The notes below the pieces were generated by a model. It was not told the DNA's origin. It saw only the letters and a program-made list of their open reading frames with translations, and did no database searches. A stretch of 63,772 nucleotides of DNA, taken from assembly GCA_010435995.1 (NCBI GenBank), contig JAAGNR010000081.1, positions 1-63,772 on the forward strand. Reading direction: 5' to 3'. This document shows, piece by piece, positions 11,126 to 23,301 of this stretch (positions are counted from its first letter, which is position 1; the number at the start of each line of letters is the position of its first letter). Position numbers and translations under genes: made by a program. This DNA comes from Ferrovum sp. (lineage in GTDB: Bacteria > Pseudomonadota > Gammaproteobacteria > Burkholderiales > Ferrovaceae).

Positions 11126-11751
11126 CCTCAGAGTTTCAAACCCTCAAAGAGGGGCTGGCATCTCTTGATCTCAAGGTACCTGAGACGCTACTTGAAAAGT
11201 TCATCGGATACTTGACGTTGCTTGAGCGCTGGAATGCCACCATTAACCTGACCGCTATTCGTGATCGACAACGGATGGTACCATTACATATTCTAGATAG
11301 CTTAACAGTGATTCCATGGCTGACAGGGCGGAAAAACCTGTTAGATGTTGGCACCGGTGCGGGACTACCGGGAATCCCTATCGCCTTAATTCTTCCGCAA
11401 TTAAGAGTCACCCTGCTGGAATCAAATCAAAAAAAAGTGGCATTTTTGCGGCAATGTAAACTCGAACTGAACCTGAATAATGTATCTATTGTGGGCGAAA
11501 GGGTGGAGCAGTGGACTCCGGAGCTGCCCTACGACACCATTATTTCTCGAGCCTTTTCAGATTTGCCTGAATATGTATTGAGTACGCGACATTTACTGGA
11601 GGAGGGCGGGGAATTGCTTGCCATGAAAGGAACCATTCCCTATGATGAAATTAATCGTCTTCCGGCTGATGTGGTCACCAAAATAACTCCGCTACATATT
11701 CCTGGTTTGACGGCAGAACGCCATTTAATTCAGATTAGCACATTGATTTAA
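11122..11751 (+). CDS. rsmG: 16S rRNA (guanine-527-N7)-methyltransferase RsmG
   Basis: AdoMet-dependent methyltransferase for G527 of 16S rRNA. The 209 residues include the N-terminal helical region ([20 protein letters not shown]), [12 protein letters not shown], the AdoMet motif [31 protein letters not shown], and [15 protein letters not shown] 11122 makes the classic ATGA overlap with the mnmG stop and has GGAG ten bases upstream; ATG 11113 is the alternative. The stop codon is followed immediately by the parA ATG, so mnmG-rsmG-parA are probably translated from one message. Confidence 0.96.
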   Translation: MTSEFQTLKEGLASLDLKVPETLLEKFIGYLTLLERWNATINLTAIRDRQRMVPLHILDSLTVIPWLTGRKNLLDVGTGAGLPGIPIALILPQLRVTLLESNQKKVAFLRQCKLELNLNNVSIVGERVEQWTPELPYDTIISRAFSDLPEYVLSTRHLLEEGGELLAMKGTIPYDEINRLPADVVTKITPLHIPGLTAERHLIQISTLI

Positions 11752-12557
11752 ATGGGTAAAATACTTGCCATTACAAATCAGAAGGGCGGTGTGGGAAAAA
11801 CCACAACCGTGGTGAATGTGGCTGCCAGCATGGCCCGTCTGGGAAAAAAAATACTTCTCGTAGACTTGGATCCGCAGGGTAATGCCACCACGGGAAGTGG
11901 GGTAGATAAGAACGCACTCAAACATTCGGTTTATCATGTACTTCTAGAACAACAATCCGCACAAGATGTTATTGTTCCATCCCCCTCAGGACACTATGCA
12001 GTACTTCCTGCCAACCGAGCGTTGGCAGGTGCTGAAGTGGAACTGGTGGATGGTGTGGAGCGCGAATACCGACTGAAAAAAGCTCTGGCCCAGATCTCGG
12101 CAGACTATGATTTTATTCTAATCGATTGCCCTCCTGCACTGAATTTATTGACCTTGAATGGATTGACAGCGAGCTGGCGATTGGTCATACCAATGCAATG
12201 TGAGTATTATGCCCTGGAGGGTTTATCGGATCTGCTTCAGACATTAGAAGAGTCCGATCCCATCTCAATCCAGGGATTGCTATCGAAGGACTTTTACGAA
12301 CCATGCTGGACCCACGCAGTGCCCTGGCACAACAGGTTTCTGCACAATTGGAACGTCATTTTTCAGGAAAAATATACCGAACTGCGATCCCACGAAATGT
12401 GCGCTTGGCAGAAGCGCCTAGTCATGGAAAACCGGCGCTAGAGTATGATCCTTCTTCCAAAGGTGCACAGGCTTACTTAGAACTTGCCCGAGAAATGTTG
12501 CTGCGATTGGGCCATGAAGTCTCAGGGGTACAGCCCCACAGCAGTGCAACCGAATAG
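11752..12557 (+). pseudogene. parA: Chromosome-partitioning ATPase ParA, split by a one-base frameshift
   Basis: Soj/ParA-type ATPase that moves ParB-parS complexes. Frame one begins ITNQKGGVGKTTTVVNVAA (deviant Walker A at about 11-17), then LLVDLDPQGNATTGSGVDK, LIDCPPALNLLTLNGL and IPMQCEYYALEGLSDLLQTL. After codon TTA at 12244-12246 it turns to nonsense and stops at 12441. The lost C terminus continues in another frame to 12557, with MLDPRSALAQQVSAQLERHF and RNVRLAEAPSHGKPALEYD. Adding one A after 12246 restores RRVRSHLNP and a 268-residue protein. TASWRL at about 12163-12180 is also unlike the family and may hide two compensating indels. This could be an assembly error or true inactivation. 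It directly abuts rsmG and precedes parB. Confidence 0.9.
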
Positions 12558-12565
12558 AGGAAAAC

Positions 12566-13438
12566 ATGGCGAAACCAAAAGGCTTGGGGCGAGGACTGGA
12601 TGCTTTGCTTGGCGATGATGACAGCCAGAATGCCCCAAAAGGCGGATCTGTCTCCCAACTGTTACTGACCCAATTGAGACCGGGAAAATATCAGCCCAGA
12701 ACACGCATGGATGCAGAATCTCTGGGTGAACTGGCCCAATCCATACGAGCACAAGGACTATTACAACCGATTCTGGTCCGACCCCTTGAGTCAACCGGCG
12801 AATATGAAATTATCGCAGGAGAGCGTCGCTGGCGCGCAGCACAAATGGCAGGGATTAAGGAAGTTCCAGTATTGATTCGAGATATTCCAGATGAAGCGAC
12901 TCTCGCGGTGGCACTCATCGAAAATATTCAGAGGGAGGATTTGAATCCTCTGGAAGAAGCACAAGGACTGGATCGATTGATTGGCGAATTCGGTCTGACG
13001 CACGAGAATGCAGCCAAAGCTGTCGGACGCTCTCGCAGTGCTGTGAGTAATATCCTGCGCCTACTACAATTATCTGAGAGTGTGCGCTCACTTCTAATGG
13101 ATGGGGTGATAGAAATGGGTCATGCCCGAGCCTTACTACCGCTCTCAGAAGTACAGCAACGACAACTGGTCATGGAAATCGTTGATCGTGGATTATCTGT
13201 ACGAGAAACAGAGCGAAGAGTGAAGCTGATTCTGCAACCAGCTAAGCCTGAAGCCATAGTGACACCTCAGCGCGATATCCTCCGACTGGAGGAAAATCTC
13301 GCAGACAAACTGGGTGCGCAGGTCATTCTTAAAGCAGACAAGCGAGGGCGCGGAACCATGACCATACACTATACCAGTCTGGATCAACTGGAGGGAATCC
13401 TGCTCCATATGGGCGTCACACCAACATCAAAACAGTAG
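12566..13438 (+). CDS. parB: Chromosome-partitioning protein ParB
   Basis: CTP-dependent clamp that loads at parS and spreads along DNA to organise the origin. The 290 residues begin with GLGRGLDALLG, followed by the ParB/Srx CTP-binding domain with GERRWR at 85-90 and ENIQREDLNP at 119-128, a helix-turn-helix region (LTHENAAKAVGRSRSAVSNILRLL, about 143-166), and a C-terminal dimerisation domain ending in the YTSLDQLEGILLHMG region. The start is ATG with AGAGG five bases before it, eight bases after the parA reading frame ends. A consensus parS lies 3.4 kb upstream. The reading frame is intact, unlike parA. Confidence 0.97.
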   Translation: MAKPKGLGRGLDALLGDDDSQNAPKGGSVSQLLLTQLRPGKYQPRTRMDAESLGELAQSIRAQGLLQPILVRPLESTGEYEIIAGERRWRAAQMAGIKEVPVLIRDIPDEATLAVALIENIQREDLNPLEEAQGLDRLIGEFGLTHENAAKAVGRSRSAVSNILRLLQLSESVRSLLMDGVIEMGHARALLPLSEVQQRQLVMEIVDRGLSVRETERRVKLILQPAKPEAIVTPQRDILRLEENLADKLGAQVILKADKRGRGTMTIHYTSLDQLEGILLHMGVTPTSKQ

Positions 13439-13549
13439 ATATCCTCCCAGCAGAGAACCGGGCACTAAATATAAATAAAACTCAATCCGGAAACATCTGG
13501 GAAAGATTTTCCTGATAGGCGGCAATCTGTAGAAAAACCCAGAATAGAT

Positions 13550-13579
13550 TTGACGATGATCAACAAATTCAACTATAAT
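13550..13579 (+). promoter_or_regulatory. Predicted sigma-70 promoter of the ATP synthase operon
   Basis: TTGACG (13550-13555), an 18-base spacer and a perfect TATAAT (13574-13579) lie just before atpI. Transcription would start near 13586. The rest of the 164-bp parB-atpI gap shows no convincing terminator. Confidence 0.7.
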
Positions 13580-13602
13580 CTCGCTGTTTGCCATGGGCTT
13601 GC

Positions 13603-13959
13603 ATGATCCCTAGGAAAATACTTAAGCTTATCCTGGTTCAAATCCTCATTACCCTAGGCATATCTGGGCTATGTGGTCTCGGATGGGGGAGGACAGCGGC
13701 CTTGTCCTCTGCGCTTGGGGGGGCTGTCAGTGCGATATCAGCACTGGCCTATGCGGTACGTTCTTCAGTCGTTAAGGGAAAAACCGCAGAGGATTGGTTA
13801 CAAGCGCAGTACGCAGGTGAGCGTTTTAAGTTTATGGCAACCGTAGTATTGATCGTGGCGGTGGCAAAACTCTATCCGGCATTGCGTTGGTTGGAGTTCC
13901 TTTTGACCTACATAGCCACCTTGGCTGCATATTTTGCAGCACTATTGTGGGATAAATAA
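13603..13959 (+). CDS. atpI: ATP synthase subunit I
   Basis: Small membrane protein at the head of many atp operons, thought to help assemble the c-ring. The 118 residues form four hydrophobic segments: ILKLILVQILITLGISGLCG, a glycine/alanine-rich segment TAALSSALGGAVSAISALAY, FMATVVLIVAVAKLYPAL and LLTYIATLAAYFAALLW. This, and its position 14 bp before atpB, identify it. ATG 13603 is used. An upstream in-frame TTG (13588) lies almost on the predicted transcription start and is less likely. Confidence 0.85.
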   Translation: MIPRKILKLILVQILITLGISGLCGLGWGRTAALSSALGGAVSAISALAYAVRSSVVKGKTAEDWLQAQYAGERFKFMATVVLIVAVAKLYPALRWLEFLLTYIATLAAYFAALLWDK

Positions 13960-13964
13960 ATTAA

Positions 13965-14753
<789 letters not shown>

Positions 14754-14797
14754 GAGCAATTGATAAATTTGGTTTCACTTTTTTCATTCACTGGTAG

Positions 14798-15097
<300 letters not shown>

Positions 15098-15124
15098 TTC
15101 GGACAACGAACAGGGAGTAAAGGC

Positions 15125-15595
15125 ATGAATATCAATGCCACATTATTTGGCCAAGCCATTACATTTGCCATCCTAATCTGGTTCACCATGAAGTTTGTGT
15201 GGCCACCAGTGGTAGCAGCATTGGATGAGCGGGCTAAGAAGATTGCAGAAGGTTTAGAGGCTGCCGAGAGAGGCAAGCAGGATCTCGCCAAGGCGGGAGT
15301 ACGCTCTCAGGAAGCTATGAACGAAGCAAAGGCCCAGGCAGCAGAAATCATTGCTCAATCAGAGCGCCGTGGACAAGAAATCGTTCAGCAGGCACGAGAT
15401 GAAGCCTTGGTAGAAGCGGCACGAGTCAAAGCTCAAGCGCAGGCCGAAGTAGAACAGGAAGTCATTCGTGCTCGGGAAACATTGAGAAATCGAGTGGCAG
15501 ATCTGGCTATGGCGGGTGCAGAAAAAATTCTTCGCCGTGAAATCAACCCTCAGGCTCATGCAGATCTTCTGACGGCCATTCAGGCCGAACTGTAA
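15125..15595 (+). CDS. atpF: ATP synthase Fo subunit b
   Basis: Peripheral-stalk subunit. The 156 residues start with one membrane helix ([23 protein letters not shown], with the F-V-W-P-P motif) and continue as a long charged, alanine-rich coiled coil that binds subunit delta. The length is exactly that of E. coli subunit b. ATG 15125 has GGGAG upstream. It is followed ten bases later by atpH. Confidence 0.97.
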   Translation: MNINATLFGQAITFAILIWFTMKFVWPPVVAALDERAKKIAEGLEAAERGKQDLAKAGVRSQEAMNEAKAQAAEIIAQSERRGQEIVQQARDEALVEAARVKAQAQAEVEQEVIRARETLRNRVADLAMAGAEKILRREINPQAHADLLTAIQAEL

Positions 15596-15605
15596 GGAAA
15601 GCCCC

Positions 15606-16142
15606 ATGGCTGAAATGACCACCATTGCCCGTCCCTACGCGGAGGCCGTATTCCGCCGCGCTATGGAGACAAAGAATCCCGAAGCCTGGAGTGATCGACT
15701 GGCATGGCTCGCAGCTGTGACGATGGATCCCCAGGTCGTCGGTGTGATTGGGGATCCGCGTTTGACTCGTGAGCAATTGACCCGGTTTATCCTTGATCTG
15801 GGAGAAAATCGCCTTGATTCAGAGGCTAAATCTCTAGTCGAACTGCTCGCTGACAATCATCGTTTGGCTGCCTTAGGAGAGATCGCTGCGCAATTCGAAG
15901 CCTTAGTGCATGAGCAGGAAGGAATTCTCGATGCGGAAATCGTCTCTGCATATGCCATGGACGAAGCACAGATGCAGGCAGTGGTGAACCAACTGCAACG
16001 CCGATTTGGTAAACGGGTGCGGGCTCAGGTGACAGTGGATGAATCCTTGTTGGGAGGAGTCTCTATCACCATCGGCGATACGGTTATCGACGGTTCAGTG
16101 CGGGCGCGCCTGCAACAAATGGCGGTTGCCCTAAAACATTAA
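15606..16142 (+). CDS. atpH: ATP synthase F1 subunit delta
   Basis: Links the peripheral stalk to the top of the F1 hexamer. The 178 residues match the family: N-terminal TIARPYAEAVFRRAMETKN, a six-helix N-terminal domain, and the C-terminal signature VDESLLGGVSITIGDTVIDGSVRARLQQM. It starts ATG ten bases after atpF, with AAGGA just upstream. A 50-bp gap with its own ribosome-binding site separates it from atpA. Confidence 0.96.
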   Translation: MAEMTTIARPYAEAVFRRAMETKNPEAWSDRLAWLAAVTMDPQVVGVIGDPRLTREQLTRFILDLGENRLDSEAKSLVELLADNHRLAALGEIAAQFEALVHEQEGILDAEIVSAYAMDEAQMQAVVNQLQRRFGKRVRAQVTVDESLLGGVSITIGDTVIDGSVRARLQQMAVALKH

Positions 16143-16192
16143 GTTAAAGCAGGGTGCCGCAGGTGCGGCATTCTCATTAGGAGATCGAGAGC

Positions 16193-17734
16193 ATGCAGTT
16201 GAATCCATCCGAAATCAGCGAACTGATCAAGGCGAAGATACAAAATCTTCCCATCACCGCCGAAGCGCGTACGCAAGGAACCGTGGTATCCGTGACAGAC
16301 GGTATCGTCCGCATCCATGGTTTGGCAGATGTGATGCAAGGGGAAATGCTGGCATTCCCGCAAGATACCTATGGCTTGGCGCTAAATCTGGAGCGAGATT
16401 CCGTAGGTGCCGTGATTCTTGGGGAATACGAGCACATCAGCGAAGGCGATACAGTCACCTGTACGGGGCGCATTCTGGAAGTTCCCGTTGGTCCTGAATT
16501 GGTTGGCAGAGTGGTAGATGCACTGGGAAAACCCATAGACGGGAAGGGACCCATTCATGCGACAACCACCTCACCCATTGAAAAAATTGCACCAGGGGTG
16601 ATTTCGCGTCAGTCCGTGACCCAACCAGTACAAACCGGCTTGAAGTCCATTGATTCGATGGTTCCAGTAGGGCGGGGACAGCGAGAGTTGATCATCGGTG
16701 ACCGTCAAACCGGAAAAACCGCCGTAGCCATTGATACCATCATCAACCAGAAAGGTCAGAACATGACCTGTATCTACGTGGCCATCGGACAAAAAGCCTC
16801 ATCCGTAGTCAATGTGGTGCGGAAACTGGAAGAACATGGCGCCATGGAATATACCATCGTCGTGGCGGCTACGGCCGCGGATTCCGCAGCCATGCAATTT
16901 ATAGCCCCTTATGCGGGTTGCTCCATGGGTGAATATTTCCGTGATCGTGGTGAAGATGCGCTGATCATTTACGATGATTTGACCAAACAAGCGTGGGCGT
17001 ATCGTCAGATATCCCTGTTACTGCGCCGTCCTCCTGGTCGCGAAGCTTATCCCGGAGATGTATTCTATCTGCACTCACGATTGCTCGAACGGGCAGCGCG
17101 GGTCAATGCTGACTATGTAGAGCAGCTGACCAAGGGAGAGGTAAAGGGAAAAACGGGTTCATTGACCGCATTGCCTATCATCGAAACCCAAGCGGGTGAT
17201 GTGACAGCTTTCGTACCCACCAACGTGATTTCAATCACCGATGGTCAGATTTTTCTGGAAACCGACCTGTTCAATGCGGGGATTCGTCCTGCCATCAACG
17301 CTGGAGTATCTGTCTCCCGCGTGGGTGGTGCAGCCCAAACCAAGGTCATCAAAAAACTCGGCGGCGGGATTCGGCTGGCTTTGGCGCAATACCGCGAGTT
17401 GGCCGCGTTTGCTCAGTTTGCTTCGGATTTGGATGAAACCACACGCAAGCAACTGGAGCGGGGACGAATGGTCACCGAACTCATGAAGCAAACGCAGTAT
17501 GCTACGTTATCCGTGGCTGAAATGGCTGTGACACTTCATGCGGTCAACAAAGGGCACTTTGATGGCATCGAGGTTAAGCGGGCATTGGATTTCGAAGCGG
17601 GCTTACAAGGTTTTCTCAAGAGTAAGTATGCATCGATCATCGACAAGATTGCTGCTACCAATGATCTCGACAAGGATACGGAACAAGCACTTGAAGCCGC
17701 CATTGAAGATTTCAAAAAAACCGGTGTATATTGA
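16193..17734 (+). CDS. atpA: ATP synthase F1 subunit alpha
   Basis: Non-catalytic nucleotide-binding subunit of the F1 hexamer. The 513 residues are identical in length to E. coli. Features in order: N-terminal beta barrel ([15 protein letters not shown]), Walker [10 protein letters not shown] near 169, the catalytic-site arginine region near 370 ([15 protein letters not shown]), and the helical C-terminal domain. [23 protein letters not shown] is the standard alpha motif. It lies 23 bp before atpG in the uninterrupted operon. Confidence 0.98.
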   Translation: MQLNPSEISELIKAKIQNLPITAEARTQGTVVSVTDGIVRIHGLADVMQGEMLAFPQDTYGLALNLERDSVGAVILGEYEHISEGDTVTCTGRILEVPVGPELVGRVVDALGKPIDGKGPIHATTTSPIEKIAPGVISRQSVTQPVQTGLKSIDSMVPVGRGQRELIIGDRQTGKTAVAIDTIINQKGQNMTCIYVAIGQKASSVVNVVRKLEEHGAMEYTIVVAATAADSAAMQFIAPYAGCSMGEYFRDRGEDALIIYDDLTKQAWAYRQISLLLRRPPGREAYPGDVFYLHSRLLERAARVNADYVEQLTKGEVKGKTGSLTALPIIETQAGDVTAFVPTNVISITDGQIFLETDLFNAGIRPAINAGVSVSRVGGAAQTKVIKKLGGGIRLALAQYRELAAFAQFASDLDETTRKQLERGRMVTELMKQTQYATLSVAEMAVTLHAVNKGHFDGIEVKRALDFEAGLQGFLKSKYASIIDKIAATNDLDKDTEQALEAAIEDFKKTGVY

Positions 17735-17757
17735 TCTCGGCTAAGGAGCGCTAAATC

Positions 17758-18633
17758 ATGGCGGGATCAAAAGAAATCCGTATAAAGATCAAGAGCGTAC
17801 AAAATACGCGAAAGATCACCAAGGCCATGGAGATGGTGGCCGCAAGCAAGATGCGCAAGGCACAAGAGCGCATGCGTGCGGCACGTCCCTATGGCGAGAA
17901 AATTCGGAGAGTGGCGTCTCACTTAGCTCAAGCGCATCCAGAGTATAAACACCCATTTCTCGTGGCCCGGGATTCTGTCAAAAATGTCGGTGTCGTGGTT
18001 GTGACGTCCGACAAAGGGTTGTGCGGAGGGTTGAACTCAAACTTGCTAAGACAAGTGACCAATGCCATGAAACAGTGGGAGCAGCAAGGAGCCAAAATTC
18101 GTGCAGTGGCTCTGGGCAATAAAGGCCTAGGATTCCTTCATCGTATCCATGTCCCAGTGGTGGCCCAGGCCGTCCAATTAGGGGATAAACCTCATCTGGA
18201 AACGCTGATTGGACCCATTAAAGTTTTGCTGGACCAATACCGCAATGGTGAAGTGGATGCCGTTTATCTGGCCTATAACCGCTTTATCAATACGATGAAA
18301 CAGCAAACCACGGTAGAGCAGATTTTGCCTCTGCCGTCGGATCGGGTTAACGGTGAATCGAAGCAGGAAGCCGCTGCATGGGATTACATCTATGAACCGG
18401 ATCCTCAGGTGGTTATCGATGAGCTGTTGTTGCGTTACGTGGAAGCATTGATATACCAAGCAGTAGCAGAAAATATTGCCTCCGAGCAAAGTGCACGGAT
18501 GGTAGCCATGAAGGCGGCTTCTGATAATGCGGGCAGCGTGATCAATGAACTTCAACTGATTTACAACAAATCTCGTCAGGCCGCTATTACCAAGGAACTG
18601 TCGGAAATCGTCGGTGGCGCAGCTGCCGTTTGA
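17758..18633 (+). CDS. atpG: ATP synthase F1 subunit gamma
   Basis: Central rotary shaft. The 291 residues begin with [35 protein letters not shown], the conserved N-terminal helix, include [13 protein letters not shown], and end with the C-terminal helix [16 protein letters not shown]...[20 protein letters not shown] that sits inside the hexamer. Length is normal (287 in E. coli). ATG start with AAGGAG upstream. Confidence 0.98.
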   Translation: MAGSKEIRIKIKSVQNTRKITKAMEMVAASKMRKAQERMRAARPYGEKIRRVASHLAQAHPEYKHPFLVARDSVKNVGVVVVTSDKGLCGGLNSNLLRQVTNAMKQWEQQGAKIRAVALGNKGLGFLHRIHVPVVAQAVQLGDKPHLETLIGPIKVLLDQYRNGEVDAVYLAYNRFINTMKQQTTVEQILPLPSDRVNGESKQEAAAWDYIYEPDPQVVIDELLLRYVEALIYQAVAENIASEQSARMVAMKAASDNAGSVINELQLIYNKSRQAAITKELSEIVGGAAAV

Positions 18634-18661
18634 CCTTATTTACTATAGAACTCACCATTAG

Positions 18662-20050
<1,389 letters not shown>

Positions 20051-20062
20051 GGGGAATCAACC

Positions 20063-20488
20063 ATGGCCAATGTCATCCATGTGGATGTCGTCAGCGCAGA
20101 AGCCGAAATCTTTTCCGGGAGCGCCGAATTTGTGGTGCTTCCGGGAGAAAGCGGTGAGTTGGGGATATATCCTCGACACACGCCACTGATCACCCGGATC
20201 AAACCCGGTTCTGTACGCATCAAATTGGCTGGAAATCTGGGTGAAGAACTCGTATTTGTGGCTGGGGGAATACTTGAGGTGCAGCCGGATAGCGTGACTG
20301 TTTTGGCAGATACCGCCATCCGTGCCCATGATCTGGATGAAGCCAAGGCGATGGAAGCCAAACGCACCGCTGAAGAGATTTTAGAAAATAAATCCAGCGA
20401 TATTGATTATGCTCGTGCCTCAGCCGAATTGGCCAGTGCAGTGGCTCAGTTGGCTCTGATTAACCGTCTCCGCAAGGATACCCACTGA
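20063..20488 (+). CDS. atpC: ATP synthase F1 subunit epsilon
   Basis: Rotor subunit and inhibitor of ATP hydrolysis. The 141 residues comprise the N-terminal beta sandwich ([40 protein letters not shown]) and two C-terminal helices ending in [15 protein letters not shown]. The ribosome-binding site is GGGGAATC-like. Its TGA stop overlaps the likely CTG start of glmU, so the two are probably coupled. Confidence 0.97.
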   Translation: MANVIHVDVVSAEAEIFSGSAEFVVLPGESGELGIYPRHTPLITRIKPGSVRIKLAGNLGEELVFVAGGILEVQPDSVTVLADTAIRAHDLDEAKAMEAKRTAEEILENKSSDIDYARASAELASAVAQLALINRLRKDTH

Positions 20489-21864
20489 TCGGCGCGTCAG
20501 CAAAATCGTTAGCCGTCGTTGTTCTTGCTGCAGGCCAGGGCAAAAGGATGAATTCATCCTTGCCCAAGGTGCTTCAACCTTTGGCGGCAAAACCCTTACT
20601 TTCCCATGTTCTAGATATTTCCGATAAGCTCCGCCCAGATAAGAAGGTGGTGGTTTTTGGGCATGGGGGGGAACAGGTTCAGAGTAATTTCTCGAATAAA
20701 CAGATTGAATGGGCACATCAGGCTCAGCAAATGGGAACGGGACATGCTGCGGCACAAGCCCTGCCTTATGTGCACGCCTCAGAGGTGGTTCTAATTCTTT
20801 ACGGAGATGTTCCGTTACTTCAGGCTGAAACCCTCTTGCGAATGGTCTCCGCAGCCACGAATTCCCTGGTCCTACTGACTCAGACAGTAATGCAGCCTCA
20901 GGGATATGGTCGAATATTGCGAGATTCTCGTGGTCAAATTTTGGGGATTCGCGAAGAAAAAGATGCCACCCCAGAGGAGCGTGCAATTCGCGAAATCAAT
21001 ACGGGAATCATGGCCCTTCCGTCAAGATATTTAAGCAATTGGCTGGGACGACTCACCTGCGATAATGCCCAAAAAGAATACTACTTGACTGATATCGTTG
21101 CCTGCGCTGTGGCTGATGGGGTAGCCGTTGCTACAGTCAATCCTGAGTATGAATGGGAGGCCCTGGGCGTCAACGATAAAATTCAGTTAGCCCAGTTGGA
21201 GCGCATTTATCAAACCCAGGCAGCCAGGAAATTAATGGAATCTGGCGTGACCATCGCCGACCCAGAACATCTGACCGTACGTGGAGAAGTGACTTGTGGG
21301 AAAGATGTTTTCCTAGACGTTGGAGTGGTTCTCGAGGGAAATATCGTACTAGAGGATAAGGTCAGCATTGGTCCCTATTGTGTTCTGAAAAATTGTCACA
21401 TTGGTGTCAATACGGTCATCCAGGCCTATACCCACGTAGAAGGAGCGCAACTGGGTTCGGACAACAAAATTGGACCCTATGCCCGCATTCGTCCAGGAAC
21501 GCAGAGCGCCCAAGGAGTTCATGTGGGCAATTTTGTTGAAATCAAGAACAGCCATATCGGCGTAGATTCAAAAGCCAATCATTTAAGCTACATTGGGGAT
21601 TCCACGGTGGGTGCGCGGGTCAATGTAGGTGCTGGGACAATTACCTGCAATTATGATGGGGTCAACAAGCATCGTACGGTGATAGAAGACGATGTCTTCA
21701 TCGGGTCAGACACCCAGTTGGTGGCCCCGGTGACGGTTGAGGCTGGAGCCACCATAGGCGCCGGTTCCACCATAGTGACCAAGGTCCCTGCCCATCAACT
21801 GACTTTGTCACGAAGCAGACAGGTCACCATTCCCCAATGGGTTCGACCAAAAAAGAAAACCTGA
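20485..21864 (+). CDS. glmU: Bifunctional GlmU (UDP-N-acetylglucosamine synthesis), CTG start proposed
   Basis: Acetylates glucosamine-1-phosphate and couples it to UTP, supplying UDP-GlcNAc for peptidoglycan and lipid A. With the proposed start the protein is 459 residues (456 in E. coli). It has the uridyltransferase signature [12 protein letters not shown] at about 11-22, LYGDVPLL and GYGRILRD, then the left-handed beta helix with hexapeptide repeats and [35 protein letters not shown]. The first ATG (20548) would delete the LAAGxG nucleotide-binding loop. No ATG, GTG or TTG exists between the in-frame stop at 20461 and that loop. CTG 20485 has AAGGA six bases before it and overlaps the atpC stop as CTGA. 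The stop abuts the convergent dsbA stop. Confidence 0.93.
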   Translation: MIGASAKSLAVVVLAAGQGKRMNSSLPKVLQPLAAKPLLSHVLDISDKLRPDKKVVVFGHGGEQVQSNFSNKQIEWAHQAQQMGTGHAAAQALPYVHASEVVLILYGDVPLLQAETLLRMVSAATNSLVLLTQTVMQPQGYGRILRDSRGQILGIREEKDATPEERAIREINTGIMALPSRYLSNWLGRLTCDNAQKEYYLTDIVACAVADGVAVATVNPEYEWEALGVNDKIQLAQLERIYQTQAARKLMESGVTIADPEHLTVRGEVTCGKDVFLDVGVVLEGNIVLEDKVSIGPYCVLKNCHIGVNTVIQAYTHVEGAQLGSDNKIGPYARIRPGTQSAQGVHVGNFVEIKNSHIGVDSKANHLSYIGDSTVGARVNVGAGTITCNYDGVNKHRTVIEDDVFIGSDTQLVAPVTVEAGATIGAGSTIVTKVPAHQLTLSRSRQVTIPQWVRPKKKT

Positions 21865-22503
21865 TCACCGTTTTGCCGCCAGCTCTGTGGCGATTAACTC
21901 ATTCAACACCGGAAAAAGCGCAGCATTGCTCCCAGCCTGAGAGGGGGAAGTGGAATACTTTCCATCCACAATGACGGTGGGGACTCCATCGACACCATAG
22001 GACATGGCGCGTTGATCCCCCTGCTGAACTTTTGACTGCACGGCAAAGGAACGGTATAGATCGATGAATTTGGTGCGATTGACTTTCTGAGCCGCTACCC
22101 AGTCAAAGAGCACGTCTTCCGAAAAAAGATTGATCTGTTGCTCGTGCAGGGCAGCAAAGACTTTTTCCTGTAACCGATTGACTTCATTCATGGCTTCCAG
22201 CGCATAGTAGGCGCGAGCCAATACCGTCCATTGGTCGTGACCAAAAGTAACTGGAATGCGACGATATACCACACCGGCAGGCAATTTGCGCGACCAGGGT
22301 TCGATAAATGGGGCCAGATGAGCGCAGTGAGGGCAAGCGTAAGAAAATATCTCTAACACCTCAACGGATTTACCTGCTAAAGGGGTGGTACTGATGATTT
22401 GGTAATCCTGGCCCGCCACAGCAGCAAAGAGGGGGCGAGTGATAGAACCCATAACGAGTAGGGTAGCAAATCGAGATAAGAATAAGCGTCTTGGGGAAAT
22501 CAT
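21865..22503 (-). CDS. dsbA: Periplasmic thiol:disulfide interchange protein DsbA
   Basis: Introduces disulfide bonds into exported proteins. The 212 residues start with a basic N terminus and hydrophobic signal segment (LFLSRFATLLVMGSITRPLFAAVA), then a thioredoxin fold with inserted helical domain. The active site is C57-P-H-C60 and the cis-proline loop is GVPTVIVDG. The position after argS and an FtsN-like SPOR gene is common in betaproteobacteria. It is convergent with glmU, and the two stop codons are directly adjacent (TGA|TCA). Confidence 0.94.
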   Translation of the reverse strand: MISPRRLFLSRFATLLVMGSITRPLFAAVAGQDYQIISTTPLAGKSVEVLEIFSYACPHCAHLAPFIEPWSRKLPAGVVYRRIPVTFGHDQWTVLARAYYALEAMNEVNRLQEKVFAALHEQQINLFSEDVLFDWVAAQKVNRTKFIDLYRSFAVQSKVQQGDQRAMSYGVDGVPTVIVDGKYSTSPSQAGSNAALFPVLNELIATELAAKR

Positions 22504-22543
22504 ACGACAATTCTCCTTTCGTGTTTCAGACTGAGGAATGACC

Positions 22544-23218
22544 TCAGCGCGGGATCAATGAACTATGACTGGTAATGGTTTCGCGCAGAACCTGCGTGGG
22601 AATGGCGTTATCCTTGAGGGTCTTGACCAGAGTACGGACCTCGTCAACAGATGAGAATGGGCCAATTCGAACGCGGAAATACAGGGCCTTACCATCGGTT
22701 TGAGTGGGAAGAACTGTACTATCTATACCCAAGAGCGCGAGGTTGGCGCGCTGTGCCTCAGCTTCCGAGGTTTGACCAAAAGCTCCTGTCTGCACAAAAT
22801 AACGAACGGTCACCGGATGCAATTCATCGCTTAACGGACTGGGTACGGTATTTGCAACAGAGGAGGAGGGTGGGGTCAGTGAATCAGAAGATTCCAGAGG
22901 GCCAGCAAGGGGAAGTTGAGTGCTAGGAGCGGAAGTGGGTAGAGACACGGGAGGATTGGTGCTCGAATTGTCAGGTGCACTGCCAGCAGTAATCGGCTGT
23001 GGATTGAGCATGCCGCGCTTGGTCAAATCGATGCCGCTGGGTTTTTCCGCAGAAACCGGAAGCGCCGTAGAATGAGGAGGAATGGGCGTCGACAGGTGGC
23101 TGACATACAAAGCCACGCCAGCAGCCAGAAGGACTCCTCCGGCCAAGCCAGCCATCATACCGATGAATAAAGAATTACCCGACTTATTACGAGGCTTTTT
23201 GGGGCTTGAGTCAGCCAT
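22544..23218 (-). CDS. SPOR-domain protein, FtsN-like
   Basis: Likely septal peptidoglycan-binding cell-division protein. The 224 residues show a short basic cytoplasmic tail (SSPKKPRNKSGN), one membrane helix (LFIGMMAGLAGGVLLAAGVALYV, about 17-39), a long proline/serine/threonine-rich periplasmic linker (40-145), and a C-terminal SPOR domain (RYFVQTGAFGQTSEAEAQRANLALLGIDS ... YFRVRIGPFSSVDEVRTL). This layout matches FtsN, but the essential FtsN segments are too degenerate to identify by eye, so no symbol is given. It lies between argS and dsbA on the same strand. Confidence 0.88.
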   Translation of the reverse strand: MADSSPKKPRNKSGNSLFIGMMAGLAGGVLLAAGVALYVSHLSTPIPPHSTALPVSAEKPSGIDLTKRGMLNPQPITAGSAPDNSSTNPPVSLPTSAPSTQLPLAGPLESSDSLTPPSSSVANTVPSPLSDELHPVTVRYFVQTGAFGQTSEAEAQRANLALLGIDSTVLPTQTDGKALYFRVRIGPFSSVDEVRTLVKTLKDNAIPTQVLRETITSHSSLIPR

Positions 23219-23301
23219 GATTCCATCCTTTACTCGTACGTGGGCATGGCGGGATGTTAGCAGAAAAGCGCAGGATCTGTGATAAACAACGAGGAATCAT
23301 G

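Noticed and set aside
13439-13549. Terminator after parB
   Set aside because: Only a five-base GGAAA/TTTCC stem with no T run was seen, too weak to call.
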